Below are positions 18,601 to 25,251 of a stretch of 38,068 nt of DNA, piece after piece. The translations under genes and the position numbers were made by a program. Below the pieces are notes generated by a model, which saw only the letters and a list, made by a program, of their open reading frames with translations, was not told the origin of the DNA and ran no database searches. Source of the DNA: Sphingomonas sp. (GTDB lineage: Bacteria; Pseudomonadota; Alphaproteobacteria; Sphingomonadales; Sphingomonadaceae); assembly GCA_025936675.1 (NCBI GenBank), contig JAICSX010000018.1:1-38068 (forward strand), read 5' to 3'. The first letter of the stretch is position 1. Each line of letters begins with the position of its first letter.

Positions 18601-19126
18601 AATTCTGGACGACTGGAAGAATCAGCGGCCGGTGTGCGGCCGTGTTGATCACCGCCCTGCCGTTGCGGTCATCGAGCACATTGAACTGGTGGTTCGGACC
18701 TGTGACGGTCACCCAAACGGGTGCAAGCCAATCGAGATCATTGATGTGCCGGCGGAGCGACGATGTCGAGTTCTCGTCCCAGGCTCCGTAGAAGCCGACG
18801 TAGAGCGGCTTGCTCATCGCAGTAGCGACCGCGGTCGCTCTTCGAGCTCCGACGAGCCGCGGGCTCGGCGGCTGGGTGCCGAGCAGTCTGCGAATTGCGA
18901 GGTTCACCTGCCGGCTCGTCCGCGCGAGAAGGGTCGACTTGGGCCTTGGCTGCGCGATTCCATGCTCCAGCGCGACCGGCAGCGGCTGCTGCGCCGGAGC
19001 CACGTAGATCGTCGCGAACAGCGCCGCAATCGTCAGGATATTGAGAAGGACGAACAGCAGGATCGCGAGCCTGAAGCGCTTTCCGCGCCGGCCCGATGGA
19101 TCGTAGAACACCTGCCGTTCGGCCAT
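15626..19126 (-). CDS. Fusion: GH18-like domain, NodB polysaccharide deacetylase and GT2 synthase
   Basis: A 1,166-residue membrane protein joining three enzymes. After one membrane helix (about 20-42) comes a GH18/YaaH-like domain (about 108-430) with GAVFDFE (Asp218, Glu220) and MAYDEH; only the last Asp and Glu of the DxxDxDxE motif remain. A NodB/CE4 deacetylase follows (about 480-690): ALTFDDGPDP (Asp487, Asp488), GSHTYTHPN (His538, His542), RAPFFGD and LLHDSGG. After a helix region (710-748) comes a processive GT2 domain with VIVIDDGSKD, ALDAD (851, 853), EDQD (943-946) and QRFRW (980-984), then C-terminal membrane helices. Topology would put the first two domains in the periplasm and GT2 in the cytoplasm. 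The product is probably a GlcNAc-type polymer, an inference from the parts. No clear SD precedes the ATG. Confidence 0.88.
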   Translation of the reverse strand: MAERQVFYDPSGRRGKRFRLAILLFVLLNILTIAALFATIYVAPAQQPLPVALEHGIAQPRPKSTLLARTSRQVNLAIRRLLGTQPPSPRLVGARRATAVATAMSKPLYVGFYGAWDENSTSSLRRHINDLDWLAPVWVTVTGPNHQFNVLDDRNGRAVINTAAHRPLILPVVQNFANGQVDAAGIKGMLADPRLRKQFLDKFEAFLLTNHASGAVFDFEQLDRPSQFNYLLLLREARVRFARHGWLVTVAVPVDESWPLRAFAAVADKLFVMAYDEHSNDGPPGPIASQQWWASVVANALRQIPRDKVIVTIGNYAYDWHDGTGDPDNVEEAWVDAGDSDAPPVFDRATANSTFSYADENGDQHTVWLLDAASAFNELTLLDRVGVREVAMWRIGAEDPALWSIFGRNVQVPRSAAGLIHLAEGTNVDIENPGEILRITALPTPGLRRLTFARDGLLSNVDFVQVPRPYTITRTGYRRGLVALTFDDGPDPRWTPKILDVLKAKHVPATFFVVGENALTERSLLEREVREGHEVGSHTYTHPNLATVSKTQVLFELNATQRLFEAFTGRTLKLFRAPFFGDAEPTTADEVLPVLDAQNRGYVSVGLHVDSEDWQRPGVPTIVNNVLSRILSAPATCDDTSESQCSRNVVLLHDSGGDRSQTIAALPIIIDQLRARGYRFVPVSELAGLSPMQAMPPLSPSDHTAARVDLALFEFIGFGIRVLGFLFAAAITLGIARALTLTGLALASAWRERRRAKPAIDPATFVSVLIPAFNEERVIERSVAQVLASEQVHVEVIVIDDGSKDRTSEIVAKAFGSELRVRLLTLENGGKARALNHGLELATSEIVVALDADTQFEPNTIARLARWFAADDRLAAVAGNAKVGNRVNLVTKWQALEYVTAQNLERRALARLGAMMVVPGAVGAWRKKAILEVGGYPPDTLAEDQDLTIAVQRAGWCVAYDQGAVAWTEAPQTFRQLARQRFRWAFGTIQCVWKHKRILADGEPRGLAFIGVPQAIVFQLLFALVSPIIDLALLVNIFATASSIHEHGYTAVKGDLQLVALFWILFAAIDLTAGLIAMALERREDWRLMAWLLPQRFGYRQIMYYVVIKAVVQALRGPRVGWSSIARTGKVNMGGRSESRLSRLLRFISGRYSARRDRDRKSPASK

Positions 19127-19191
19127 GGTTTGAGCGCTAATTCGAGAGCGTCCCCTCTGCCAATGACCTTTCGTTCACATAATGGCCGCCG

Positions 19192-19320
19192 CTAGGCGGA
19201 GGGTACCCCGCCGATCCACGTCTGAGTGACGGTGAAATCGTCGCGCATGGCGACGAGGTCGGCTCGAAACCCAAGTTCGATTGCGCCGGTCGGAGTGATG
19301 CCTTCCCGCACGGAGGACCA
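19192..19320 (-). pseudogene. C-terminal remnant of a NagA-like amidohydrolase
   Basis: Reading the minus strand from 19320 gives 42 residues and a TAG stop. The part GAIELGFRADLVAMRDDF followed by TVTQTWIGG matches the C-terminal end of N-acetylglucosamine-6-phosphate deacetylase and related amidohydrolases, where a gly/ADLV strand precedes a final TW-x-GG strand. No start codon, catalytic domain or upstream coding stretch precedes it; the next 50 bp lead into a terminator. It reads as the tail of a deleted gene. The NagA subfamily is likely but not certain among amidohydrolases. Confidence 0.6.
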
Positions 19321-19370
19321 GCGTAAGGGCATCGCGCTGCAATGACGAATCGCTTGAGCTCTCCTCGCTC

Positions 19371-19407
19371 AAAAAAAGCGTCCGCGGCTGCCTCCAGCCA
19401 CGGACGC
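19371..19407 (-). terminator. Strong rho-independent terminator after the M56 gene
   Basis: On the minus strand a 13-bp stem (GCGTCCGTGGCTG against CAGCCGCGGACGC, one G-U pair) with a GAGG loop is followed by seven T. It lies 36 bp past the stop of the M56 metallopeptidase gene and ends the blaI/M56 operon. Confidence 0.9.
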
Positions 19408-19443
19408 CCGGCTTGGAGGTTTCCCTCCGTCGCCGCTTCGAGC

Positions 19444-21045
19444 TTAGTGCCGCGGGTCGGCGTCGATGCGCGCCTGGATCTGGTCGAGCTCCATCTTCGC
19501 CCGCTCAATTGATTGCTGCGCGCCCGCAACCTGCTGAGCGATCTTCTTACTGTCGATGTTCGAAAGGGATCGCATCGCTTCGGACAAATCGACATTCTGC
19601 AGGGACCGGAGCTTTTCGCTGATTGCTAACTCCAGATCGTCTGGCTGACGTCCGGCAGCGCGCGCCGCGGCAATTTTTGCGTCCATCCTGCTGGCACTTT
19701 CCGCAAGCTTGGCGTGCGTCGCCGCAAGCTGGCTCTGCATCTGCGCGATCTTTGCCTGGTCCGGCAGATTGGCGAGGTCGCGTTGAAGCCTGGCTCCATC
19801 GATATGCGTATTCGCTAGCTCAGTCCGCGCCTTGGCGACCGCCGCCTTCACGCGCGCATATTCGGCGGGAGTGAGCTCTTCCCAGCGCTTTTTCTTGCCG
19901 TCGATCGTCACGAAATCCCGGTTGATGCTCATATTTTCATCGGAGCTTTCCGGTCCAGCGCTGAGGTCGTAATGTTCGCCGTCTTTCGAGGTTACATCGT
20001 AATCGGAGGAAGCTGCCGCCCGCGTCACTGCGGCTGGCTGGATTGCTGCGGCCGAGACAGCCGCGACGACCGGCATCGCGGCACGTGGAACCGACTGCGC
20101 CGCAGCGCTCGGCACCGCGGGGGCCGCCGTGATCACATATTCGACTGCGTGGCTCGCGGTGAGCGGCAGGGCAGCGGCGATTGCAGTGACGATCAGAACG
20201 CGCCCGCCAATGCGGCGGGTTCGACTTGGGGAACGAAGCATGGATTGAAGCCTCCTTTGCAGGCTGGTTGGACGATCGAGCGCGCTCGCGAAGAGCAGCG
20301 CCCGCCCCGAAGCGGCTTTTGCGATTGCACGGCCGTAGCTGGCGCGATCGGCAGCCGGCGCCTTGTCCAGAACCCGGGCGTCGCAAGCGGCTTCCTGGTC
20401 GAAGCGGAAAGCGGCGTGAGCGACCCAGGCGAGTGGGTTGAACCACTGGAGGCAGAGAAGGACAAAGGCGAAGAGGTTGGCGACGAGGTCGCCGGAATGA
20501 TGGTGCGCCAGCTCGTGATCGAGGACGAGCTTGCGTTCGCGGTCGCCGTACAGCCGTTCGAAGTCCAACGGTACGACGATGATCGGCCTCAGGATGCCCA
20601 GCGCGACAGGGCTGGAGATCTCCGGCGTTCGAATAAGACGCACCCTGCCGATCAGCGTTTCGCCCGTGGACGAGCGCAGGATCGCGCTGCGGTCCCGATG
20701 AAACGCGATCATTCGGCTGAGGAACAGGGCGGCAGCTACAGTGAGCCAGAGCGCAAGAGCAAGTGCCGGCCAGCCTCCGAGCTGCTCGAACAGCGTGGGA
20801 GCAGGAGCTGCGACATGCGCCATCCACACGGGCTCACTGGCTGAAAGATGAAACGTCGTTTCCGCCGGGACGCTTCGCTCGATCGTGTGGGTAAGCGTCG
20901 GCATGAACAGCCTTGCCAATGGGATCAGCCACAGGCCGTAGGTGACGCGCGATCCGAAGAACCTTCTGACGGGTTCACGCACGATCAGGACGATGAGGAT
21001 CAGCTCGGAGGTGGCGAGCAACGTATGCAACAGCCAATCGGTCAT
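19444..21045 (-). CDS. M56 (BlaR1/MecR1-like) membrane metallopeptidase sensor
   Basis: A 533-residue membrane protein. N-terminal helices (about 5-22, 35-50, 93-112) flank the zinc site DHELAHHHSGD (His177, Glu178, His181), with a third ligand expected in FDQEAACDARVL (Glu218). A further membrane helix lies near 283-300. By analogy with BlaR1 it would cleave the partner BlaI repressor on sensing an envelope signal. The C-terminal part is not a penicillin-binding domain: it is an Ala-rich linker followed by an alpha-helical, charged region (about 390-530), so the signal is probably not a beta-lactam. The start overlaps the BlaI stop as ATGA. A strong terminator follows. Confidence 0.87.
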   Translation of the reverse strand: MTDWLLHTLLATSELILIVLIVREPVRRFFGSRVTYGLWLIPLARLFMPTLTHTIERSVPAETTFHLSASEPVWMAHVAAPAPTLFEQLGGWPALALALWLTVAAALFLSRMIAFHRDRSAILRSSTGETLIGRVRLIRTPEISSPVALGILRPIIVVPLDFERLYGDRERKLVLDHELAHHHSGDLVANLFAFVLLCLQWFNPLAWVAHAAFRFDQEAACDARVLDKAPAADRASYGRAIAKAASGRALLFASALDRPTSLQRRLQSMLRSPSRTRRIGGRVLIVTAIAAALPLTASHAVEYVITAAPAVPSAAAQSVPRAAMPVVAAVSAAAIQPAAVTRAAASSDYDVTSKDGEHYDLSAGPESSDENMSINRDFVTIDGKKKRWEELTPAEYARVKAAVAKARTELANTHIDGARLQRDLANLPDQAKIAQMQSQLAATHAKLAESASRMDAKIAAARAAGRQPDDLELAISEKLRSLQNVDLSEAMRSLSNIDSKKIAQQVAGAQQSIERAKMELDQIQARIDADPRH

Positions 21046-21413
21046 TGCCTCAGCTCCTTGAGGATCTTTTCGATCGCCGCGATATCGTCATCGTCGAGGG
21101 CATCGGCTTCGGCGAGACGGGCGACAAGCGGCGATAGGCGGCCGCCGAACAATTGGTCGACGAACCGCTGTGACTCGCGTCCGACATAGGAGTCGCGCGC
21201 GACTGCGGGCGCGTAAAGATAGCGGCGTCCTTCCTCGGTGAAGGTGATCGCGCCCTTTGTGGTCAGCCGCGAGAGCATGGTCTTGACGGTTGCGAGCGAC
21301 CAGCCGCGCTCGGCAGGAATGCGCTCGGCCACCTCCGTTGCTGTTAGCGGGTCGCCGCTCGCCCACAGCGCTTCCATCACCTCCAGCTCGGCATCACTGA
21401 TCCGCGTGTCCAC
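21042..21413 (-). CDS. BlaI/MecI/CopY-family transcriptional repressor
   Basis: A 123-residue winged-helix repressor. The DNA-binding domain spans about residues 4-75 (ISDAELEVMEALW, TATEVAERI, WSLATVKTMLSRLTTKGAI). The C-terminal part (ESQRFVDQLFGGRLSPLV) is the dimer and cleavage region of the family. The start codon is GTG at 21413, with AAAGGAG about 6 nt upstream. The stop overlaps the M56 gene start by 4 bp. Two operators lie in its own promoter, so it probably represses this operon and is released when the M56 protein cuts it. Other targets are not visible here. Confidence 0.92.
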   Translation of the reverse strand: MDTRISDAELEVMEALWASGDPLTATEVAERIPAERGWSLATVKTMLSRLTTKGAITFTEEGRRYLYAPAVARDSYVGRESQRFVDQLFGGRLSPLVARLAEADALDDDDIAAIEKILKELRQ

Positions 21414-21428
21414 GGCGGCTCCTTTCGA

Positions 21429-21461
21429 TTACGTCTGTAGTCGATTCGATTACAGTTGTAA
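21429..21461 (-). promoter_or_regulatory. Tandem BlaI-type operators over the blaI promoter
   Basis: TTACAGTTGTAA (21450-21461) is a perfect dyad of the TTACA/TGTAA type used by BlaI/MecI. A second, weaker copy TTACGTCTGTAG lies at 21429-21440, 21 bp away, two helical turns. On the minus strand a promoter can be read with -35 TTTACA (21457-21462) and -10 TACAGA (21434-21439), spacer 17 bp; each operator covers one element. This arrangement fits autorepression. Confidence 0.7.
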
Positions 21462-21536
21462 ACACACATGGAAAGCGGATGACTGGAACGCTAGCGGTGC
21501 ACTCCGTAGCGGTTCATCCTTCATGGGGTTTCCAGA

Positions 21537-22514
21537 ATGCGCATTGCTGTGATCGGCCTTGGCCGGATGGGAGCGAATATCTCGCGGCGCCTGATGCGTG
21601 GCGGCCATCAAGTCGTGGCCTTCGATCGTAATCAGGATGCAGTCCGGGACCTGGAAGGCGAGGGCGCCACTAGCGCCGCCTCGCTAGCGGACGCCGTCGC
21701 GGAGCTGGAAGCTCCGCGGATCTTCTGGGTCATGTTGCCGGCGGGCGGTCCGACCGAAGACACGATCACGGCGCTAAGGGCGGTCGCCCAGCCCGGCGAT
21801 ATCGTCATCGATGGCGGGAATACCTTCTACAAGGACGACATCCGCCGCTATCGTGAGTGCGCCGAGCATGGCATTCACTATGTCGACGTCGGCACGTCCG
21901 GAGGCGTGTGGGGACTCGAGCGCGGCTATTGCCTGATGATCGGTGGCGACAAGCCGGTCGTCGACATGCTCGACCCGATCTTCGACACGCTCGCACCCGG
22001 CTACGGAACGATCTCGCGGACACCTGGCCGCGACGGCGCCGACGGACGGGCCGAACGCGGCTACCTTCATGCCGGGCCTGCCGGCGCCGGCCACTTCGTG
22101 AAGATGGTGCACAACGGCATCGAATATGGCCTGATGCAGGCCTATGCCGAGGGCTTCGACGTCCTGAAGGGCCGCGCCTCGGACAAGCTTCCGGAGGACC
22201 AGCGCTTCACGATCAACCTTCCTGACGTCGCCGAAGTGTGGCGGCGGGGGTCGGTGATCTCGTCATGGCTGCTCGATCTTTGCGCAGTCGAGCTCGCCGC
22301 TGATCATGACCTTCACCAATTCTCCGGCCACGTCGCCGACAGCGGCGAGGGCCAGTGGACGGTCGACGCAGCGATGGAGGAAGCGGTTCCGGCCAACGTC
22401 CTCACCGCCGCACTGTTCGCCCGCTACCGCAGCCGGATGGAGGAAAGCTTCGCAGACAAGCTCCTCTCCGCGATGCGGTTCGGCTTTGGCGGCCACGTCG
22501 AGATCCCGCAATGA
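21537..22514 (+). CDS. gnd: 6-phosphogluconate dehydrogenase, decarboxylating (short form, probably NAD+)
   Basis: Converts 6-phosphogluconate to ribulose-5-phosphate and CO2. It has 325 residues, the short form of the family. The Rossmann motif is GLGRMG (residues 7-12); the second strand ends in AFDRN with an acidic Asp30, which favours NAD+ over NADP+, an inference from related enzymes. Catalytic and substrate residues lie in [11 protein letters not shown] (91-101), [19 protein letters not shown] (119-137) and [16 protein letters not shown] (183-198), with Lys189 and Asn193. The ATG at 21537 has no strong SD. It converges on the RNB gene with 9 bp between the stops. Confidence 0.93.
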   Translation: MRIAVIGLGRMGANISRRLMRGGHQVVAFDRNQDAVRDLEGEGATSAASLADAVAELEAPRIFWVMLPAGGPTEDTITALRAVAQPGDIVIDGGNTFYKDDIRRYRECAEHGIHYVDVGTSGGVWGLERGYCLMIGGDKPVVDMLDPIFDTLAPGYGTISRTPGRDGADGRAERGYLHAGPAGAGHFVKMVHNGIEYGLMQAYAEGFDVLKGRASDKLPEDQRFTINLPDVAEVWRRGSVISSWLLDLCAVELAADHDLHQFSGHVADSGEGQWTVDAAMEEAVPANVLTAALFARYRSRMEESFADKLLSAMRFGFGGHVEIPQ

Positions 22515-22523
22515 GCGACGCCT

Positions 22524-23909
22524 TTAGTCGACGCGTTGAAATTTGATCTGCCGATGAGCGACGTCGGCGGAGACCAATTCGACCGTAACGGAGTCACCCG
22601 GCAGCGCACCCTTGCCGTCGACCCTGGACACTACCGCGAGATCCGTCAGCTGGATTCGAGCGCCCCGATCGTCGAGGTCGGTCACGACGGCTGAAAACTT
22701 CGTTCCTTCGCGTCCTTGAAGCATCGCCGCTTCGGCGAGGTCGAGCACCGCGCGATCCACTTGCCCCGATTTCTCCTCCGCAGCTGTCATGACGGCGGGC
22801 AATCGCTCGAAGGCCTCACTCAACTCTCCCGAGACCGTGCCTCCAGCAATGATTTGCAGCACAGCTTCGATAACATAGCGGTCTGCAAGCCGCCGCAACG
22901 GCGCCGTCGCATGGGCGTAGGTCGCCGCCATCGCCGAATGCCATGGGACCACGCCGTCGCGGTACGGCGCATAGGACGCCCGCGGCCCCGCTCGTCGAAC
23001 CGCTGCCATGAACGCGGCGTCGCGTGGTTTGGTCTGATCGAGGCTTCGCTCGAATTCTTTCAGGCTCTCGCCGTGCGGCCATTCCAGCCCAAGGGCCTTG
23101 GCCGTGTGACGCAGCCGGTGGACGGCCCAATCCTGCGGCTCCGGCATGACACGGAAAAGACCCGTCTTATGCGCCAGTAGCAAGTCGGCGATCGCGAGGT
23201 TCGCCGCAAGCGACATCGCCGCGTTCTGCATCTCCGCTTCGGTCTGTGGCCGGAACGCGAGCGTGAAATGGCCGCTGGCGTCGACCTCAAGTTCCTGCTC
23301 CGGAGGCTCGACCTGCGCCGCTCCGCGCGCAACCTCCGCCGCATCGATCCTCCGCGACAGCTCGCCGAAGTCACGCGGCAAATCTGCTGCTTTGACAGTT
23401 TCATAGGCGAGCTTTGCGCGCGAGCGGATCAGCGCCCGGCCGGCGCCGTCGAGGACGGCCTTTCCTGACGGGCCGATGCGCACCGTGAACACGACCGACG
23501 GCCGGTCGACATTCGGAAGCAGGCTCGCCGCATCCTGGCTCAGCCGCTCGGGATAGAGGCTCGCCTTCCCGTCGGGCATGTAAATCGTCGTCCCGCGGCG
23601 CCACGCCTCGGCATCGACGGCATCATTCGTGGCGACGAACCAGGCCACGTCCGCGATCGCATAGTGCAGGAGGATGTCAGCGCCCGATCGTTCGATCGCA
23701 AATGCCTGATCGAGATCCGTTGAGGTCGCCGGATCGAGCGTCGCGAAGTCGCGGCCGGTCCAGTAAGCGCGACCCGTGATGGGGCGCCTCGCGGCCACCT
23801 CGGCCTCAGCAAGCACAGGTTGCGGAAAGCTCGTCGGGACCTGGAATTGCGTTCGGATGTCGGCAAGCCCGCTCGACAGCGCGCCATCGCGATCGATCAG
23901 CGCCTTCAT
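22524..23909 (-). CDS. RNB-domain ribonuclease (RNase II-like)
   Basis: A 461-residue exoribonuclease-type protein, shorter than RNase II or R and without an obvious N-terminal cold-shock domain. The RNB core starts at TLDPATSTDLDQAFAIE: Asp59, Asp65 and Asp67 correspond to the metal ligands, but the fourth position is Gln68 instead of Asp. The DLDQA form is, from memory, common in a distinct RNB subfamily best known from actinobacteria, so it is probably active. AHATAPLRRLADRYV is the second signature. A small beta domain ends the protein. It starts 13 bp after the histidine kinase, so it belongs to the regulator operon. A second RNB gene, rnr, is at 3317. Confidence 0.85.
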   Translation of the reverse strand: MKALIDRDGALSSGLADIRTQFQVPTSFPQPVLAEAEVAARRPITGRAYWTGRDFATLDPATSTDLDQAFAIERSGADILLHYAIADVAWFVATNDAVDAEAWRRGTTIYMPDGKASLYPERLSQDAASLLPNVDRPSVVFTVRIGPSGKAVLDGAGRALIRSRAKLAYETVKAADLPRDFGELSRRIDAAEVARGAAQVEPPEQELEVDASGHFTLAFRPQTEAEMQNAAMSLAANLAIADLLLAHKTGLFRVMPEPQDWAVHRLRHTAKALGLEWPHGESLKEFERSLDQTKPRDAAFMAAVRRAGPRASYAPYRDGVVPWHSAMAATYAHATAPLRRLADRYVIEAVLQIIAGGTVSGELSEAFERLPAVMTAAEEKSGQVDRAVLDLAEAAMLQGREGTKFSAVVTDLDDRGARIQLTDLAVVSRVDGKGALPGDSVTVELVSADVAHRQIKFQRVD

Positions 23910-23922
23910 CGCCAGCCCCTGC

Positions 23923-25251
23923 TCAAATGACGAGCCGGATGTTGGCTCCGCCCTCGGGTGCCGTCAGCGCGCAGATCGACCCGCCGTGGGCGAGCGCGAC
24001 CTGCTTGGAGAAGCTCAAGCCGACGCCGCTGCCGCCTTTGTGCGTCGTATAAAAGGGCAGGAAAATATCTTCGCGCCGCTCCTCGGGGATGCCGGAGCCG
24101 TTGTCGCGAACCTCGATCCGGAAATGGCCGCTGGCTTCGCGCGCGAGGCCGAGAACGACGATCGCCTCATCATGATCCACGGTCGCGCGGATCGAGTTGC
24201 GCAGCAGGTTGAGCAGGGCCTGGGCGAGAAGCTCGGGGTCGGCGTTGAGGCTGAGCGTCTTCGGCTCGACCTCGATCCGTGCATCGATCTTGCGTTCGGC
24301 GGCATTGGCCAACGCAAGCCGCATGATCTCCTCGGCCCATGGCTTGGCCTTGAACTGGCGGCGGTGGATGTCGGGGGCCTGCGCGAACTCGCGGTAGCTT
24401 TCGACGAAGCGCAAAATGCCTTCGGCGCGGCGAGCGACGGTTTCGGTCGCTATTTTCGCATCTGCCAGTCCGGCATCGCTCTTCGCCGCAGTGGCGACCA
24501 GCTCGGCACCGGTTCGGGCGAGCGAGGTCACCGGCGTTAGCGAGTTCATGATTTCGTGAGTCAGCACTCGGACCAGATCCGCCTGCGCCGCAACTTCCAG
24601 GGCTCCAAGCTCGCTTTGAACCGGCAAGATCGAAAGAACCGTCACCGGTTGGTCGAGCCGCGCCACCTGGGCCGACGCGAAGATCGCCTTTTGCGGTACC
24701 CCGTCGAGGATCAGCCGGGTGATCTTTCGCGAGCCGGCAGGCAGCCGGACGGCCGCCGAGAGCTCCGGGCCCAGGCTTTCGAGATCATCGATCCGGTTCA
24801 GGGGATGGCGAGCAAACAGCTCGCGCGCCGCCTTGTTCAGCAACTCGACACGGCCTCCCCGATCGACCGTAAGCAGCGCACTTGGAGCATCGTCGACGAT
24901 CGCAGAGAGATAGCGTGCTTCGGCGCTTTCCTCGGTGTGACGCGCCTGCAGCATCTTCAGGGCGCGATCGAGCGTCTGCCCAAGCACGTCGAAGCCGCCC
25001 CCCGACGGGTCCGAGAAGCGCTGGGAATAATCTTCGAACCGGACGGATTCGATGAAGCGCGACACCAGGAAATTGGTGCGGCGGATGAATTCCCACAGGC
25101 TCGCCAATGCGGCGATCCCAATCAGCGCAGCGACAACGAGCCCGGCGCGGACGCCCGGCGTCGCCGCGGCCTTCAAAATCAGCAGGATCGCGCCGATAAG
25201 GAGGATCGTGCGCCAGGCGAGCCCGAACTCGAACTTGCGCCTAAAGTCCAT
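23923..25251 (-). CDS. NtrY-like sensor histidine kinase
   Basis: A 442-residue inner-membrane kinase. Two N-terminal helices (about 13-30 and 36-56) are followed by a HAMP-like/linker part and a PAS-like domain (about 110-210, ...APSALLTVDRGGRVELLNKAA). The dimerisation box is VRVLTHEIMNSLTPVTSLA with phospho-acceptor His232. The ATP-binding domain shows the N box LLNLLRNSI, the G1 box VRDNGSGIP and GGSGVGLSFSKQVALAHGG. It overlaps the response regulator by 11 bp, and that regulator is its likely partner. The small periplasmic loop suggests it senses a membrane or cytoplasmic cue. Confidence 0.92.
   Translation of the reverse strand: MDFRRKFEFGLAWRTILLIGAILLILKAAATPGVRAGLVVAALIGIAALASLWEFIRRTNFLVSRFIESVRFEDYSQRFSDPSGGGFDVLGQTLDRALKMLQARHTEESAEARYLSAIVDDAPSALLTVDRGGRVELLNKAARELFARHPLNRIDDLESLGPELSAAVRLPAGSRKITRLILDGVPQKAIFASAQVARLDQPVTVLSILPVQSELGALEVAAQADLVRVLTHEIMNSLTPVTSLARTGAELVATAAKSDAGLADAKIATETVARRAEGILRFVESYREFAQAPDIHRRQFKAKPWAEEIMRLALANAAERKIDARIEVEPKTLSLNADPELLAQALLNLLRNSIRATVDHDEAIVVLGLAREASGHFRIEVRDNGSGIPEERREDIFLPFYTTHKGGSGVGLSFSKQVALAHGGSICALTAPEGGANIRLVI

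Noticed and set aside
19137..19595. Minus-strand open frame of about 152 codons
   Set aside because: It runs through a strong terminator and out of frame through the M56 gene and the NagA remnant; composition is that of a chance frame.
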